DNA of 64,000 nt from assembly GCF_000974485.1 (NCBI RefSeq), contig NZ_BBOM01000006.1:310001-374000 (forward strand). Direction: 5' to 3'. This document shows, piece after piece, positions 8,066-16,913 of the stretch; positions within the stretch are counted from its first letter, which is position 1, and every line of letters starts with the position of its first letter. The notes under the pieces were generated by a model. The model worked only from the letters and a program-made list of their open reading frames with translations, had not been told where the DNA came from and did not search any database. The translations under genes were made by a program, and so were the position numbers. Source of the DNA: Streptomyces sp. NBRC 109706. Its GTDB lineage: Bacteria > Actinomycetota > Actinomycetes > Streptomycetales > Streptomycetaceae.

Positions 8066-8147
8066 TTGCGAATCCCCGATGAGTTGTTACCTTCTGAAGT
8101 GGGCCCGGTCGCTGGTGCATCCCCCGTCGCCAGCGATCGGGTCTTTT
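8066..8147 (+). ncRNA. Candidate small hairpin RNA with its own promoter and terminator
   Basis: TTGCGA (8066-8071) and TACCTT (8088-8093), 16 bases apart, form a promoter-like pair predicting a start near 8101. The predicted transcript of about 47 bases is almost wholly one hairpin: CCCGGTCGCTGG at 8104-8115 pairs with CCAGCGATCGGG at 8130-8141 (one G-U), with a 14-base loop containing CCCCC, then TCTTTT. The next gene is on the opposite strand, so this is not an ordinary leader. A C-rich hairpin loop recalls the actinobacterial 6C RNA, but only one hairpin is seen. A smaller hairpin (GGGATT/AATCCC, 8061-8076) overlaps the -35. Confidence 0.5.
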
Positions 8148-8269
8148 CCATGCCCGCAGGTCCGGGCCGCGGGTCCGCGCCCGCGCTGTTCGCGTGTACA
8201 TGCCCACGCGTTCCGCACGCCCGGGCCCGGGCGGGGGCGTGCCGACCGGGGCCCGGGGCGTTCACCGCC

Positions 8270-8959
8270 TCAGTAGGCGAGCCGGCTGCCCTGATCCGGC
8301 GCGCTCAGCCCGGCCTCGATCAGCGCCTCAAGCAGCCCGGCCACCTCCGGCAGCCCGCCGTGCCCGGCGGCCGGCCGCGCCGGCTTTCTCGCCCAGGCGA
8401 CGAGGCCGCGCCCCGTCGGCGACGGCGGCAGCGGCACATAGCCGCCCTCGCCATGGAACCGCAGCGAGCTGGGCACCCGGTCCTGGACGCTCAACAGCTC
8501 GCCCAACTCCGGCAGCCCGTACGGCCGCACCAGCAGCGACCAGCGGGTCGGCCCGGCCACCACCGGGCCCGCGGCCAGGCCACGGGCGGTCAGCGCGGCC
8601 AGCGCGCCGGGCCCGGCCACCGCCGGCAGGCTCACGGCGCAGGGCGCGCGCCCCCCGGTGGCGAGCAGGATCGGCGCCGTGGGGCGTCGCTTCCACCACC
8701 ATCGGACCATCCGACGGTCCGTGGTGGCCGTCAGCAGCTGCGGATCGTCGGGGTGGGCGCCGGGGACGGGGCAGTCCGGCCGCGCGCAGCGGCAGGAGCC
8801 GTCCGGGGCGGCGGCGATGCCGGGCAGCACCGGCCAGCCGCGTTCGGCGCAGTCGAGTGCCGCCTGCCGCAGGGCCCTGCCCAGATCGGCGGCGGCGCGT
8901 TCGTCCCCCAGGCCGTTGTCGTTGTCGTTGCTGCGTCGCTCTCCGAGGATCTCGCGCAT
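8270..8959 (-). CDS. Bifunctional DNA primase/polymerase (prim-pol) domain protein
   Basis: This 229-residue protein matches the short streptomycete prim-pol N-terminal domain proteins. It has WPVLPG, a Cys/His cluster (CRCARPDCPVPGAHPDDP) and the TTDRRMVRWWWKRRPTAPILLATGG segment typical of the family. The family name comes from archaeo-eukaryotic primase-like domains of plasmid replicases, but this single-domain form lacks the helicase part, and its role is unknown. The start is taken at ATG 8959 because relatives begin MREILG; a GTG 30 bases upstream is possible. It does not belong to the integrated element at the window start. Confidence 0.8.
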   Translation of the reverse strand: MREILGERRSNDNDNGLGDERAAADLGRALRQAALDCAERGWPVLPGIAAAPDGSCRCARPDCPVPGAHPDDPQLLTATTDRRMVRWWWKRRPTAPILLATGGRAPCAVSLPAVAGPGALAALTARGLAAGPVVAGPTRWSLLVRPYGLPELGELLSVQDRVPSSLRFHGEGGYVPLPPSPTGRGLVAWARKPARPAAGHGGLPEVAGLLEALIEAGLSAPDQGSRLAY

Positions 8960-9413
8960 CAGCGCTCGTTCCCTTCCTTCGCGGGTCACTCGGCCTCACG
9001 TGGAACTTAGATCACCGTACGTAGCGGGTCGCGTTGGCGAACCGGCGGCGGGCCTCAGACCTGGCCGCCCTCTTTCGGTAAGACGTCAGAACTCAACGAT
9101 CCGTTCCGATATGTACCCAGTATGCACCCGGGTCGTTCAACTCGATGTCCAGACCGAGACGCCTCAGTGGACCGCGCGATACGTCGGGCGACCGTCTTTT
9201 TCCGCCAATCTCCGCCACTTCTCGCCAAACCGATCCCGGGTCGGCCTGTCGCGCCCGGAACCCAGCGGGCCCCTGGGCATCATCCAACACGGCAGGACAC
9301 CACCCGGACATCCCGTCCGCGGCACACGCACCTGGGCAGTCCCTCGACACGGTGTCGGCGGGGGTTTCGCGGCCGGTGCCGCGGCACGCGCGCCTCGACG
9401 AAAGCCCTCCCAC
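8960..9413. other. Intergenic region between divergent genes
   Basis: These 454 bases separate the prim-pol gene from the PP2C-like gene. I see no convincing gene, RNA or repeat in it. TA-rich hexamers occur near 9110-9125, but no promoter pair is clear. Confidence 0.4.
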
Positions 9414-10838
9414 ATGAACACCCCAGCGTCGTCACCCTCGCCAGCATCGTCGAAAGTGGCCGGAATCCACCCTCCGCTCCCCCCGGTACAGCACACTCTC
9501 GACCCGCCGAGCCAGGAGCACCGCGGGGCCCCGGCGATCCCCCGCCCCGGCCTCGCCGAGGACCGGCTCGCGGGCTGGATCTCGGACCTCACCACCGTCC
9601 AGGCGCTCACCGAGCGTATCGGTCGCACCGGCACCCTCGACGACGCCATCCACGAGACCCTGCGCGCCGGCGCGAGCCTGCTCGGCGCGCGCCGCGCGTT
9701 CCTCGCGTTGCGCCCGGCGGAGCCCCAGGGCCCGGGGCAGCCCCCCGGCGGCGAACAGCTCGCCGGGCTCGGCCTCGACCGCGCCGACCTGGGCCAGTGG
9801 GAGACGGTCCCCCGCGCCTCCGCCTGCCACACCCGGCTGCTGGACGGCGTCCCCGGTGTCGAGCCCGCCGAGATCGGCCATCGGGACATCGCCGGCGAGA
9901 GCGCGCTGCACCCCCAGCACCGCGCCGTCGCCGCGCGCCTCGGCTGCGCGGCGAGCTACGCGCTGCCCCTGACCACGGACGCCGGGCGCCGGCTGGGCGC
10001 GGCGGTCTGGCTCTACGACCGGCCGGGCGCCCCCGAGCCACGCCAACGCCGGTTGCTCGCCCGCTGTCTGCGGCCGGCCGCGCTCCATCTCGCCGGCCGT
10101 CTTGAGCTGAGCCGCACCCGGCGCGCGATCGCCACGGTCAGGGACGAGCTGCTGCCGGCCCGGCTGCCCCGGCTGCCGGGCGTCACCCTCGCCGCGCGTC
10201 AGCACGCCGAGCCGCTGGGCGGCGCCGTCTGCTACGACGCGCTGGCGCTGCCGGACGCGGGGCTCGGCCTGGCCATCGGCGCCACGCCGGCGACCGGGCC
10301 CGAGGCGCTGGCCGCCATGGGGCGGCTGCGCGCCGGGCTGCGCGCCTACGCGGTGATGGAGGGAGAGGACCCGGTGGCCGTCCTCTCCGATCTCGAACTG
10401 CTGCTGCGGCTGACCGAGCCGGGAAACCCGGCCACCGCGCTCTTCGGCTACGCGGAACCGGCCGTCCGCCGGCTGGTGTTCGCCTCGGCCGGGCATCCGC
10501 CACCGCTGGTGATCCGGGCGCGGGGCGCCGAGTACGCCGACACCTCGCTCTCGGCGCCGCTCAACATGCTGGCCTGCTGGGAGGCGCCCAGCGTCGAGCT
10601 GGAGCTCAACGGCGGCGAAACGGTCCTGCTCTACAGCGAGGGGCTGCTGCGCCGCGCCGGCGGCCCCTCGGACACCGCCTTCCGCCGGCTGCGCGCCACG
10701 GCCGCCGACGCACCGCCGGCGGCCCGCGCCGATCCGGGGGCGCTGCTCGACCACCTGCTGGCGGCGCTGCCCCGGCGCCCCGGCGACGGCGGCCACCCGG
10801 GCGCCGACACCGTGCTGCTCGCGGCCCGTTTCCACTGA
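9414..10838 (+). CDS. GAF-PP2C (SpoIIE-like) protein with degenerate catalytic motifs
   Basis: This 474-residue protein has a Pro-rich N-terminus, a GAF-like domain (about 65-235) and a SpoIIE/RsbU-type PP2C domain (about 245-474). Typical family members have GGDWYD, a GDVxGHG metal-binding loop and a final DD-x-TLL. Here these read GGAVCYD, AIGATPATG and GADTVLL, so several metal-ligand aspartates appear to be missing. The fold-defining SAGHPPPL and SEGLL motifs are retained. It may therefore be a pseudophosphatase acting by binding. The ATG at 9414 has no clear RBS; the frame is open upstream. Confidence 0.82.
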   Translation: MNTPASSPSPASSKVAGIHPPLPPVQHTLDPPSQEHRGAPAIPRPGLAEDRLAGWISDLTTVQALTERIGRTGTLDDAIHETLRAGASLLGARRAFLALRPAEPQGPGQPPGGEQLAGLGLDRADLGQWETVPRASACHTRLLDGVPGVEPAEIGHRDIAGESALHPQHRAVAARLGCAASYALPLTTDAGRRLGAAVWLYDRPGAPEPRQRRLLARCLRPAALHLAGRLELSRTRRAIATVRDELLPARLPRLPGVTLAARQHAEPLGGAVCYDALALPDAGLGLAIGATPATGPEALAAMGRLRAGLRAYAVMEGEDPVAVLSDLELLLRLTEPGNPATALFGYAEPAVRRLVFASAGHPPPLVIRARGAEYADTSLSAPLNMLACWEAPSVELELNGGETVLLYSEGLLRRAGGPSDTAFRRLRATAADAPPAARADPGALLDHLLAALPRRPGDGGHPGADTVLLAARFH

Positions 10839-10972
10839 TCGGCCGGTCGCCTCCGAGCGACCCGACAGTCGCATGTGACATACCGGCCCCTGTCCCGGCG
10901 CCGACCCCCGACCTACCATGGAGGACGACCGGATGACGACAGGCGCCAGGCCGGCGGTGAAGGAGGCCCCAG

Positions 10973-12484
10973 GTGGCGGAAGAGCAGGCCACGAAGACCG
11001 ATCCGGCGATCCCGGGCGGCGAGCCGACGTCGGAGACCACCGCCGCGCCGGCCGAGAACGCCGAGAAGGCGGCCAAGCCGCGCAAGAACGGCGTCACCAG
11101 GTCCGTCTCCGACGAGCTGGCCGAGAACATGAAGCAGGGCTGGGCGGACACCGAGCGCGTGGATCTCGCGCCGATTCCGCAGGCCGGGCACACCGCCGAG
11201 CGTCGCGCCGCGCTCTCCGCCCGCTTCCCGGGCGAGCGCCTTGTCATCCCGGCCGGCCGCCTCAAGACCCGCTCCAACGACACCGACTACCCGTTCCGCG
11301 CCGCCGTCGAGTACGCCTATCTGACCGGCGACCAGTCCGAGAACGGCGTGCTGGTCCTGGAGCCGGCCGGCGACACGGGCCATCAGGCCACCCTCTATCT
11401 GCTGCCCCGCTCCGACCGCGAGAACGGCGAGTTCTGGCTCAGCGGCCAGGGCGAGCTGTGGGTCGGCCGGCGCACCAGCCTCACCGAGGCCGAGCGGCTC
11501 TACGGCCTGCCGGTCGCCGATGTGCGGACGGTGCCGGAGCTGCTGCGGTCGGCGAGCGGCCCGGTGCGGCTGGTCCGGGGGCATGACGCGACCCTGCAGG
11601 ACGCGCTCACCGACAAGGTGACGGCCGAGCGGGACGAGGAGCTTCGGGTCTTCCTCTCCGAGATGCGCCTGGTCAAGGACGACTTCGAGATCGCCCAGCT
11701 GACCCACGCCTGCGAGGCCACCGCCCGTGGCTTCGAGGATGTGGTGCGGGTGCTCGACCGCGCCAAGGCCACCTCCGAGCGCTATATCGAGGGCACCTTC
11801 TTCCTGCGCGCCCGGGTCGAGGGCAACGACATCGGCTATGGCTCGATCTGCGCGGCCGGGCCGCACGCCACCACGCTGCACTGGGTGCGCAACGACGGCC
11901 AGGTGCGGGACGGCGAGCTGCTGCTGCTGGACGCCGGCGTGGAGACCACCGAGCTGTACACGGCGGACGTCACCCGCACCCTGCCGATCAACGGGCGGTT
12001 CGACGCGCTGCAGAAGAAGATCTACGACGCGGTCTACGAGGCGCAGGAGGCCGGCATCGCGGCCGTGCGTCCGGGCGCCAAGTACCGCGACTTCCACGAG
12101 GCCGCGCAGCGGGTGCTGGCCGAGCGGCTGGTGGAGTGGGGCCTGGTGGAGGGCCCGGTGGAGCGGGTGCTGGAGCTGGGCCTCCAGCGCCGGTGGACGC
12201 TGCACGGCACGGGCCACATGCTGGGCCTCGATGTGCACGACTGCGCAGCCGCCCGCCAGGAGACCTATGTGGACGGCGTGCTGGAGCCGGGCATGTGCCT
12301 GACGGTGGAGCCGGGTCTCTACTTCCAGCTCGACGATCTGACGGTTCCGGAGGAGTATCGGGGCATCGGCGTCCGGATCGAGGACGACATCCTGGTCACC
12401 GAGGACGGGAACGTGAACCTCTCGGCCCAGTTGCCGCGCACCTCGGACGATGTCGAGAGCTGGATGGCTCAGCTGCGCGGCTAG
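10973..12484 (+). CDS. pepP: Xaa-Pro aminopeptidase (aminopeptidase P family)
   Basis: This 503-residue M24B metallopeptidase removes N-terminal residues that precede proline. The five metal ligands are all visible: D320 and D332 (LLLLDAGVE, YTADVTRT), H415 (HGTGHMLGLD), E446 (LTVEPGLY) and E470 (GVRIEDDI). The N-terminal domain (about 60-220) is the creatinase-like dimerisation part, and residues 1-45 form a charged tail seen in streptomycete members. The GTG start is set by AGGAGG 6 bases upstream. There is no signal peptide, so it is cytoplasmic. It follows the PP2C-like gene after 134 bases. Confidence 0.95.
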   Translation: MAEEQATKTDPAIPGGEPTSETTAAPAENAEKAAKPRKNGVTRSVSDELAENMKQGWADTERVDLAPIPQAGHTAERRAALSARFPGERLVIPAGRLKTRSNDTDYPFRAAVEYAYLTGDQSENGVLVLEPAGDTGHQATLYLLPRSDRENGEFWLSGQGELWVGRRTSLTEAERLYGLPVADVRTVPELLRSASGPVRLVRGHDATLQDALTDKVTAERDEELRVFLSEMRLVKDDFEIAQLTHACEATARGFEDVVRVLDRAKATSERYIEGTFFLRARVEGNDIGYGSICAAGPHATTLHWVRNDGQVRDGELLLLDAGVETTELYTADVTRTLPINGRFDALQKKIYDAVYEAQEAGIAAVRPGAKYRDFHEAAQRVLAERLVEWGLVEGPVERVLELGLQRRWTLHGTGHMLGLDVHDCAAARQETYVDGVLEPGMCLTVEPGLYFQLDDLTVPEEYRGIGVRIEDDILVTEDGNVNLSAQLPRTSDDVESWMAQLRG

Positions 12485-12540
12485 CGAGTCGGCACAAGAC
12501 TGGCGGTCAGGTGTCAAGAGGGCCATTTGGGGTACAGCCT

Positions 12541-12568
12541 GGGAACACGGGCGCGCGCCGACGCGTTG
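12541..12568 (+). promoter_or_regulatory. Candidate ECF-sigma (SigR-like) promoter
   Basis: GGGAAC is followed after exactly 18 bases by GTTG. This fits the GGGAAT-N18-GTT pattern of the Streptomyces thiol-stress sigma factor SigR with one mismatch. It lies upstream of the leader ORF and the two CorC-like genes. It is based on pattern only. Confidence 0.35.
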
Positions 12569-12599
12569 ACCGAGTCACATATCTCTGAAAGGAGAGCTC

Positions 12600-12695
12600 G
12601 TGTCCGCCCAATCGACGGACCCTGACGGGCATAGTCCCGGACCACCTCGCCCGCATCTGGCTTATCGCGGCACACGGCGAGGTGGTGTCAGTTGA
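12600..12695 (+). CDS. Possible 31-residue leader peptide
   Basis: A GTG with AAAGGAG 5 bases upstream opens a frame coding VSAQSTDPDGHSPGPPRPHL and eleven further residues. Its TGA overlaps the TTG start of the next gene (TTGA). The ribosome-binding site here is better than that of the downstream gene, so translational coupling is plausible. No known peptide family is recognised. Confidence 0.4.
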   Translation: MSAQSTDPDGHSPGPPRPHLAYRGTRRGGVS

Positions 12696-14101
12696 GTGCC
12701 GCACTCGGTTTGCTCGCCGTCCTCGTGTTGACGGCGGGCACCGGTTATTTCGTCGCCCAGGAGTTCGCCTTCGTGGCCGCCGACCGGCTGGCCCTCGGCC
12801 GTGAGGCCGCGGCGGGCGACAAGCGCGCCGCGCGGGCCATGAAGGTCCAGGAGCGGCTTTCGTTCATGCTCTCCGGCGCCCAGCTCGGGATCACCGTCAC
12901 CGGGCTGATCGTGGGTTTCCTCGCCGAGCCGGCGCTGGCCGCGCTGCTCGATCCGGTGGTCGGCGGCTTCGGTCTGCCGGCGGCCGCCGTCAGCGGCATA
13001 GCGCTGGCGCTGGCCTTCGCCCTGGCCACCGGCATCCAGATGGTCTTCGGGGAGCTTGCCCCGAAGAACCTGGCGCTTGCCGTGCCCGAGCGGCTGGCGA
13101 AGAGCCTGGCCGCTTCGACGCTGGCCTATCTGCGGGTGGCCGGGCCGCTGATCCGGGTCTTCGACACCGCCGCCAACCGGCTGCTGCGTCGGATCGGCAT
13201 CGAGCCGGTCGAGGAGCTGCACCACGGGGCGACGCTGGAGGAGCTTGGCCATCTGATCGACGAGTCCCACGAGCACGGTCAGCTGCCGAGCGAGACGGCC
13301 GAGCTGCTGGACCACGCGCTGGAGTTCTCCGAGCGCAATCTGGCCGAGGTGATGGTGCCGCGGGTCGAGGTCAACTCGGTGCGCGCGCTCGCCCCGGCCT
13401 CCGAGGTGGTGGAGCTGATCAGGGACCACGGCCATTCGCACTATCTGGTGATCGGCGACCGGATCGACGACATCGTCGGGGTGGTCGGGGTGCGTGAGCT
13501 GATGCGGCTCAGCCCCGAGCGGATCACCCGCCGCACGGCCGGCGCGCTGGCCAGGCGCGCGGTGCTGCTGCCCGACACCCTGCCGCTGCCGGGCGCGATG
13601 GAGCAGATGCAGGCGGCGGGCGAGGAGTTCGCCGCGGTGCTGGACGAGTACGGCGGGCTCGCCGGGATCGTCACGCTTGAGGACATCGCCGAGGAGCTGG
13701 TCGGGGAGATCGCCGACGAGAGCGATCTGGTCGAGGAGCTGGCCGTGCCCGACGGCACCGGCTGGCTGGTGGACGCCGGCCGGCGGGTGGACGAGGTGGC
13801 CGAAGCCACGGGTCTGCCGCTGCCCACGGACGACTCGTTCGAGACGGTGGCCGGTCTGGTGATCGAGCACTGCGGTCGGTTCCCGGCCGTGGGCGATCGG
13901 ATCGAGGTCGCGTTGAGCGACGGTCGGGGCGCGGTGCTTGAGGTGCTGGCCCTGGATCGCCGGGTGCCGGAGCGGATACGGCTCCAGGCGCTGCCGGCGG
14001 TTCCCGAGGCCGCGTCCGAGGATCGGGCGACGCCGGTGCGGAAGGTGGCCGCCGAGGCCACGCCGGCACTGACCAGTCAGCGGGAGGGACAGCCTTCATG
14101 A
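12692..14101 (+). CDS. CorC/HlyC-type membrane protein (CNNM-CBS), first of pair
   Basis: This 469-residue protein has the DUF21/CNNM transmembrane domain (about residues 1-195, with SGAQLGITVTGLIVGFL and FGELAPKNLAL). A CBS pair follows (about 205-335, with DEYGGLAGIVTLEDIAEELVGEI), then a CorC_HlyC/transporter-associated domain (about 350-435). Relatives are linked to magnesium/cobalt efflux or magnesium homeostasis; the old label hemolysin is not informative. The TTG at 12692 gives the expected N-terminus but a weak RBS; it overlaps the leader ORF stop. The next gene overlaps by ATGA, forming an operon of two paralogues. Confidence 0.88.
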   Translation: MSAALGLLAVLVLTAGTGYFVAQEFAFVAADRLALGREAAAGDKRAARAMKVQERLSFMLSGAQLGITVTGLIVGFLAEPALAALLDPVVGGFGLPAAAVSGIALALAFALATGIQMVFGELAPKNLALAVPERLAKSLAASTLAYLRVAGPLIRVFDTAANRLLRRIGIEPVEELHHGATLEELGHLIDESHEHGQLPSETAELLDHALEFSERNLAEVMVPRVEVNSVRALAPASEVVELIRDHGHSHYLVIGDRIDDIVGVVGVRELMRLSPERITRRTAGALARRAVLLPDTLPLPGAMEQMQAAGEEFAAVLDEYGGLAGIVTLEDIAEELVGEIADESDLVEELAVPDGTGWLVDAGRRVDEVAEATGLPLPTDDSFETVAGLVIEHCGRFPAVGDRIEVALSDGRGAVLEVLALDRRVPERIRLQALPAVPEAASEDRATPVRKVAAEATPALTSQREGQPS

Positions 14102-15126
14102 GCCCCGGAATGGCCGCGGCGGTCACCCTGGTGCTGCTGATCGGCAGTGGTTTCTTTGTCGCGGCCGAGTTCGCCCTGGTGGCCGCCAAGCGGCATCGGG
14201 TGGAGACGGCGGTGGCCGAAGGGCAGCGCGGCGCCAAGGCCGCGCTGGCCGGGATGCAGGAGCTGTCGCTGATGCTGGCCGGTGCCCAGCTGGGCATCAC
14301 CGCCTGCACGTTGGGCCTGGGCAGCATCTCCAAGCCGGCCATCTCGCACGAGGTGGATCCGGTGCTGCACAGCCTGGGCCTGCCCACCAGCCTCTCCTAT
14401 GGCATCGCCTTCGTCTTCGCGATGTCGGTGGTGGTCTTTCTGCATATGGTCGTCGGCGAGATGGCGCCCAAGTCCTGGGCGATCTCCCGGCCCGAGCGTT
14501 CGGCGATGTTGCTCGCGCCGCCGTTCCGCGCGACGGTGCGCGCGGTCCGGCCGCTGATCTGGGTGCTCAACAAGATCAGCAACGGGCTGGTCCGGCTCTG
14601 CCGGGTCGAGCCGCGCGAGGAGCTGACCAGCGTCAACGACCGGGAGCAGCTGACCCATCTGGTCGCCGAGTCCCAGCGGTTGGGGCTGATCAGTGAGGCC
14701 GACTCCGGTCTGATCAGGCGCTCGCTGACCGAGCCCCAGTCGCCGGTCGGCGCGTTCCAGGTGCCGGCGCGGGAGATCGTCTCGGTGCCGGCGACGGCGG
14801 GCGCGGACGCCATCCTGGCCGCGGCCTCGGCCAGCGACCACACCCGGCTGCTGGTCGCGGACGGCGAGCGGGTGGTCGGCTCGGTGCACGCGCGGGACGC
14901 CGTGGTGGCCAGGGCGCGTGGGCAGCGGACGACGGCCGCCGAGCTGGCCCGGCCGGTGCCGGAGCTGACCGCCGAGGACACGGTCGCCTTCGCCGTCGAG
15001 CAACTGCGGCAGCGGCGCGCGTCGTTGGCCGTGGTGCGGGACGCCGAAGGCCGGTTGACCGGCCTGATCAGCCTGGACGATCTGCTGGTGCGGCTGATGA
15101 CGCCCCAGCCGTCCCAGCCGTCCTAG
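14098..15126 (+). CDS. CorC/HlyC-type membrane protein (CNNM-CBS), second of pair
   Basis: This 342-residue paralogue of the preceding protein has the same DUF21 membrane domain (SLMLAGAQLGITACTLGLG, VVGEMAPKSWAI) and a CBS pair at about residues 205-335. It lacks the C-terminal CorC_HlyC domain, so it is about 130 residues shorter. The ATG overlaps the upstream stop (ATGA), implying translational coupling and probably a joint, perhaps heteromeric, function in divalent-cation homeostasis. A strong terminator follows. Such long/short CNNM pairs are common in streptomycetes. Confidence 0.87.
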   Translation: MSPGMAAAVTLVLLIGSGFFVAAEFALVAAKRHRVETAVAEGQRGAKAALAGMQELSLMLAGAQLGITACTLGLGSISKPAISHEVDPVLHSLGLPTSLSYGIAFVFAMSVVVFLHMVVGEMAPKSWAISRPERSAMLLAPPFRATVRAVRPLIWVLNKISNGLVRLCRVEPREELTSVNDREQLTHLVAESQRLGLISEADSGLIRRSLTEPQSPVGAFQVPAREIVSVPATAGADAILAAASASDHTRLLVADGERVVGSVHARDAVVARARGQRTTAAELARPVPELTAEDTVAFAVEQLRQRRASLAVVRDAEGRLTGLISLDDLLVRLMTPQPSQPS

Positions 15127-15154
15127 CGGAGCCGGCCGTCCCCGGCCGAACACG

Positions 15155-15191
15155 ACGGAGGGCCGTGGCAGTCGCTGCCACGGCCCTCCGT
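15155..15191. terminator. Strong bidirectional terminator hairpin
   Basis: A perfect 17-base stem (ACGGAGGGCCGTGGCAG and its complement) with a TCG loop sits between the converging CorC-like operon and the cyclophilin gene. There is no long T-run, as is usual in high-GC actinomycetes. Confidence 0.85.
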
Positions 15192-15217
15192 GCTGCGTGC
15201 TGCTGCCCGCTGTTCGG

Positions 15218-15937
15218 TCAGCCGACGGAGACCGACTCGATGACGATGTCCTCGACCGGGCGGTCGCCCGGCTCGGTCTCGGTGCCGGCGATGGCGTCCA
15301 CCACGGCGCGGCTCTCGTCGTCGGCCACCTCGCCGAAGATGGTGTGCATGTTGTTGAGGTGCTCGGTGGGCGCGACCGTGATGAAGAACTGCGAGCCGTT
15401 GGTGCCGGGGCCCGAGTTGGCCATGGCCAGCAGATAGGGCTCCTCGAAGGTCCGGCCCGACTCGAACTCGTCGACGAACTGGTAGCCGGGGCCGCCGGTG
15501 CCGTTTCCGGCGGGGTCGCCGCCCTGGATCATGAAGCCGTCGATGACCCGGTGGAAGACGGTGCCGTTGTAGAGCGGGGCGTCGCCCTCCTGGCCCTGCC
15601 AGGGGAGCGTGCCGTCGGCCAGGCCGACGAAGTTGGTGACGGTCAGCGGTGCCTCGTCGGGGAAGAGCGTGACGGTGATATCGCCCTCGCTGGTGTGCAG
15701 CACCGCGCTGGTCACGTCCGTCGGCTCCACCCCGGCCGGGCCTTCCAGCGCCGGCTGTTCCTCGGTTCCCTCGTCGCCAGGCGCCGACTGCTCGTCGCCG
15801 GGGGTCGCGGAGCTCTCGGAACCGTTGCCGTCCTGTCCGCCGCCGCCCCCGTCCCCGTCGTCGGAGTCAGAACCGCACGCGGTCAGCAGCCCGAGGCAGA
15901 GCAGTGCCGTGGCCAGTCGCCGTGGGGAACGGATCAT
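15218..15937 (-). CDS. Cyclophilin-type peptidyl-prolyl isomerase, lipoprotein
   Basis: This 239-residue protein has a lipoprotein signal with lipobox LLTAC (Cys21). An acidic Gly/Ser-rich linker of about 55 residues comes next, then a cyclophilin domain (about 85-237). The domain shows [15 protein letters not shown], the classic cyclophilin active-site segment, and GSQFFITV. It would accelerate proline isomerisation during folding of exported proteins at the outer face of the membrane. I chose the ATG at 15937 because it gives the shortest complete signal peptide and has GGAAGG 8 bases upstream. It is a single-gene unit ending at the shared terminator. Confidence 0.92.
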   Translation of the reverse strand: MIRSPRRLATALLCLGLLTACGSDSDDGDGGGGGQDGNGSESSATPGDEQSAPGDEGTEEQPALEGPAGVEPTDVTSAVLHTSEGDITVTLFPDEAPLTVTNFVGLADGTLPWQGQEGDAPLYNGTVFHRVIDGFMIQGGDPAGNGTGGPGYQFVDEFESGRTFEEPYLLAMANSGPGTNGSQFFITVAPTEHLNNMHTIFGEVADDESRAVVDAIAGTETEPGDRPVEDIVIESVSVG

Positions 15938-16169
15938 CTGACATGCCTTCCAATGCGGGGTGGGTGAGAACAAACAGGCTCATCATGCCTCACTGCTTCC
16001 CCCTGCGCCTCCCCCCGGGACGGGGAGAAACGGTGGTGACCGGTGGTGAACGATTACCACCCCCCACACCGAACGTTGCCGGTCAGCCACTCCGGGTAAT
16101 TGCCCTTGTTAATCTGGGCCGCCCGGGTCGCAGCAGCGCTCGGGTCGCCCCCACCGGAAACGCGCCGCC

Positions 16170-16880
16170 ATGATCTCTCTCGCGCTGGGTCCCGCCTGGT
16201 TGGACCCGCAACAGCTCATTCAGACCTTCGGCCTGATCGGCATTCTTCTGGTGGTGTTCGCCGAATCCGGCCTGCTGATCGGTTTCTTTCTGCCGGGCGA
16301 TTCTCTGCTCTTCACCACGGGGCTGCTGGTCGCCGGTGGCCGCTATCTGCATCACCCGCTGTGGCTGGTCTGCCTGCTGATCGTGATCGCGGCCGTGGTC
16401 GGCGATCAGGTCGGCTATCTCTGCGGCCGGAAGGCGGGCCCGGCGTTGTTCCGGCGGCCGAACTCGCGGCTCTTCAAGCAGGAGAACGCGGCGAGGGCGC
16501 GGGCCTTCTTCGCCAGACACGGCCCCAAGTCCCTGGTCATGGCCCGTTTTGTGCCGGTGGTGCGGACCTTCACCCCGATCGTCGCCGGGGTGAGCGCGAT
16601 GGCCTACCGGCCGTTTGTGATCTTCAATGTGCTCGGCGGAACGCTCTGGGGAGCCGGGGTGACGCTCCTCGGCGCCTCGCTCGGCAAAGTGGCTTTTGTG
16701 CACGACAACATCGAGGCGATGCTTGTCGGGATCGTGCTGCTCTCGGTGCTGCCGATCGCGGTGGAACTGCTGCGGGCGCGCAGGGGCGCGGGACGACCAC
16801 CGACGGTGGCACCGGCGGCGGGCGGCCAGCCCGAAGCGCCCCCGGCCGATCCCGGCCAGGGCCAACCCGTCCAGCCCTGA
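16170..16880 (+). CDS. DedA family membrane protein
   Basis: This 236-residue integral membrane protein has the DedA/VTT signature: FFLPGDSLLFTTG near residue 40, GDQVGYLCGRKAG near 80, and the re-entrant ARFVPVVRTFTPIVAGVSAMA near 130. DedA proteins are implicated in lipid-carrier (undecaprenyl phosphate) flipping and membrane homeostasis. The C-terminal 35 residues are a Pro/Gly-rich tail. No clear RBS precedes the ATG, so the exact start is less certain. Confidence 0.88.
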   Translation: MISLALGPAWLDPQQLIQTFGLIGILLVVFAESGLLIGFFLPGDSLLFTTGLLVAGGRYLHHPLWLVCLLIVIAAVVGDQVGYLCGRKAGPALFRRPNSRLFKQENAARARAFFARHGPKSLVMARFVPVVRTFTPIVAGVSAMAYRPFVIFNVLGGTLWGAGVTLLGASLGKVAFVHDNIEAMLVGIVLLSVLPIAVELLRARRGAGRPPTVAPAAGGQPEAPPADPGQGQPVQP

Positions 16881-16884
16881 GCCG

Positions 16885-16904
16885 TCCGGCGCGGCCGCGC
16901 CGGA
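16885..16904. terminator. Palindrome acting as bidirectional terminator
   Basis: A perfect 20-base palindrome (TCCGGCGCGG and its complement) lies just after the DedA stop and before the converging tatA stop. Confidence 0.5.
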
Positions 16905-16913
16905 GGCGTGGGC

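Noticed and set aside
8079..8276. 65-codon ORF overlapping the candidate hairpin RNA
   Set aside because: There is no RBS and no recognisable protein; the hairpin plus U-run explains the sequence better.
8270..8959. Prim-pol gene as part of a second mobile element
   Set aside because: No integrase, att repeat or other mobility gene is nearby, and it sits among housekeeping genes common to streptomycetes.
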